Shown in pieces: positions 5,524-6,237 of a stretch of DNA of 6,237 bases. The notes beneath the pieces were generated by a model, which saw only the letters and a program-made list of their open reading frames with translations, ran no database searches and was not told the origin of the DNA. Within the stretch, counting starts at the first letter, position 1. Every line of letters begins with the position of its first letter. The stretch covers positions 1-6,237 of the forward strand of contig JAMOPH010000388.1 in the NCBI GenBank assembly GCA_027064665.1, read 5' to 3'. Made by a program: the position numbers and the translations under genes. This DNA comes from a bacterium. Its GTDB lineage: Bacteria > UBP14 > UBA6098 > B30-G16.

Positions 5524-5539
5524 CCTGTCGAAGACAACC

Positions 5540-5583
5540 GGTTCATTTTGGGGTTGATTTCCCCCTGCGGAACCAGCCTTTTT
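5540..5583 (+). terminator. Probable terminator of the fibre/T9SS two-gene unit
   Basis: Nested inverted repeats follow the stop: outer GGTTC (5540-5544) with GAACC (5570-5574), inner GGGG (5550-5553) with CCCC (5561-5564), then AGCC and five T (5579-5583). The structure is interrupted by internal loops, so its strength is uncertain. Confidence 0.45.
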
Positions 5584-5615
5584 GATGCTTTCAGTCTAAA
5601 AATTTAAGTTGATTT

Positions 5616-5645
5616 TTGACTAATTGTTCCTATTATTGAAATAAT
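5616..5645 (+). promoter_or_regulatory. Probable sigma70-type promoter for the gene at 5664
   Basis: TTGACT (5616-5621, one mismatch) and AATAAT (5640-5645, one mismatch) are separated by 18 bases in an AT-rich stretch after the terminator. Transcription would start near 5652, close to the G8 ribosome site, giving a very short leader. Confidence 0.4.
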
Positions 5646-5651
5646 ACAGCA

Positions 5652-5659
5652 GGGGGGGG
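5652..5659 (+). promoter_or_regulatory. Homopolymeric G8 ribosome binding site
   Basis: Eight consecutive G lie 4 bases before the ATG at 5664 and are the only Shine-Dalgarno-like sequence there. A pure G run is an unusual ribosome site and prone to replication slippage, which would shift its distance from the start codon. Confidence 0.5.
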
Positions 5660-5663
5660 ATTT

Positions 5664-6237
5664 ATGAAAAAAGTGGCGCTTCTGCTTTTATTTACAATTT
5701 CCGTCCTTATGTCAACAGAACTTGCCGAATTTGTCACAAACGACCATAATTTGCTCTACGGCAAGGATCCAGAACTTGACTACTACCTTGACACACGCGA
5801 GGGGATGATCTCCGATGTCCTTGACCAAGTGCGGGCGTATCCGTCCTTTTCAAAGCGCGTGTGGGGTGTCAGGCAGATTCTCCATATACTTTCCCAGATG
5901 GAATTCCACATAAACGCCCGCATTCTTGACAGCGGCGTTCTTTCTCCGGAAAAGGCGTATGAGCGCCACGCCAGGATTATCGCATTTGTTGACTCTCTTT
6001 CCTCCCTTGATGACGAGCAACTGGAACGCCAGATGCCGTCTGTGGGCGATATAAGAGCCCTATTCCAGCCGGGGGATTTGCCCCGTGATGTCTGGGCAAG
6101 ACAAATTCTTGAGCGTCCCCGAAAAGGCGGTGTTCAAAAGCCTCATTCTCAGCCCCTTGGCAAGCCCGCCGGCTATGCGAACTCTTTTGCCGGACGCAAA
6201 ATTCTTGCCAGGGACAACAACATCGGCTCCGCCCCGG
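5664..6237 (+). CDS. Exported protein of unknown function, partial (C-terminus beyond the window)
   Basis: From the ATG at 5664 the frame stays open for 191 codons to the right edge. The N-terminus is a signal peptide: 'MKKVALLLLFTISVLMSTELA', with cleavage near residue 18-21. Residues 35-150 look mainly alpha-helical, with charged and hydrophobic residues alternating ('MISDVLDQVRAYPSFSKRVW', 'VRQILHILSQMEFHINARIL', 'EKAYERHARIIAFVDSLSSL'). About 151-175 is a Pro/Gly/Lys-rich linker ('RPRKGGVQKPHSQPLGKPAG'), so a further domain probably lies beyond the edge. I do not recognise the family. It sits 140 bases after the T9SS cargo gene with its own probable promoter and terminator upstream, so it is likely a separate transcript. 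Codon use matches the GC-richer right half. It could be a periplasmic or surface protein; a sorting domain cannot be checked here. Confidence 0.8.
   Translation, partial: MKKVALLLLFTISVLMSTELAEFVTNDHNLLYGKDPELDYYLDTREGMISDVLDQVRAYPSFSKRVWGVRQILHILSQMEFHINARILDSGVLSPEKAYERHARIIAFVDSLSSLDDEQLERQMPSVGDIRALFQPGDLPRDVWARQILERPRKGGVQKPHSQPLGKPAGYANSFAGRKILARDNNIGSAP

Overview
This window looks like a chromosomal piece of a Gram-negative bacterium that exports proteins through a type IX secretion system (T9SS). Two predicted proteins end in the C-terminal sorting domain typical of such cargo (a 'SPNPFNSS' or 'YPNPFNSK' entry motif, then a beta-sandwich ending in 'GIYL.K....' and a terminal Lys). Combined with the 'ISYQGRLTDASGNPLTGT' surface-protein module, this points to the FCB side of the tree, for example Cloacimonadota, WOR-3/Stahlbacteria, KSB1 or Marinimicrobia-like candidate phyla. 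The sequence alone does not resolve the phylum. No secretion machinery genes, RNA genes, CRISPR arrays or insertion sequences are visible.

Layout: the left part is read on the minus strand. From its promoter-proximal side it holds a small RmlC-like cupin epimerase (1975-2430), a secreted right-handed beta-helix protein with a T9SS sorting domain (468-1814), and the start of a secreted NHL/beta-propeller-like protein that runs off the left edge (1-398). The right part is read on the plus strand. It holds a previously uncalled 42-residue membrane miniprotein (2530-2658) with its own promoter, ribosome site and terminators. Next come a two-gene unit of a 715-residue fibre-like surface protein (2866-5013) and a 168-residue T9SS cargo protein (5017-5523), and then the start of another exported protein (5664 onwards) that runs off the right edge. 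Divergent transcription starts in the short gap 2431-2529.

How the genes may work together: nearly everything here except the epimerase and the miniprotein carries a Sec signal peptide, so this is a cell-surface or secretome locus. The long fibre-like protein has no sorting domain of its own, but it is tightly coupled to a small protein that has one. This suggests, without proving, that the small protein serves as a surface partner. The orphan nucleotide-sugar epimerase could feed a surface glycan.

Most interesting non-coding signal: the 5' leader of the beta-helix gene contains a perfect 10-base copy of the complement of its own Shine-Dalgarno region about 60 bases upstream. A second hairpin nested between the two arms abuts and partly overlaps the Shine-Dalgarno arm. 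This has the layout of a translational on/off switch. The left two genes are also clearly more AT-rich than the right half.
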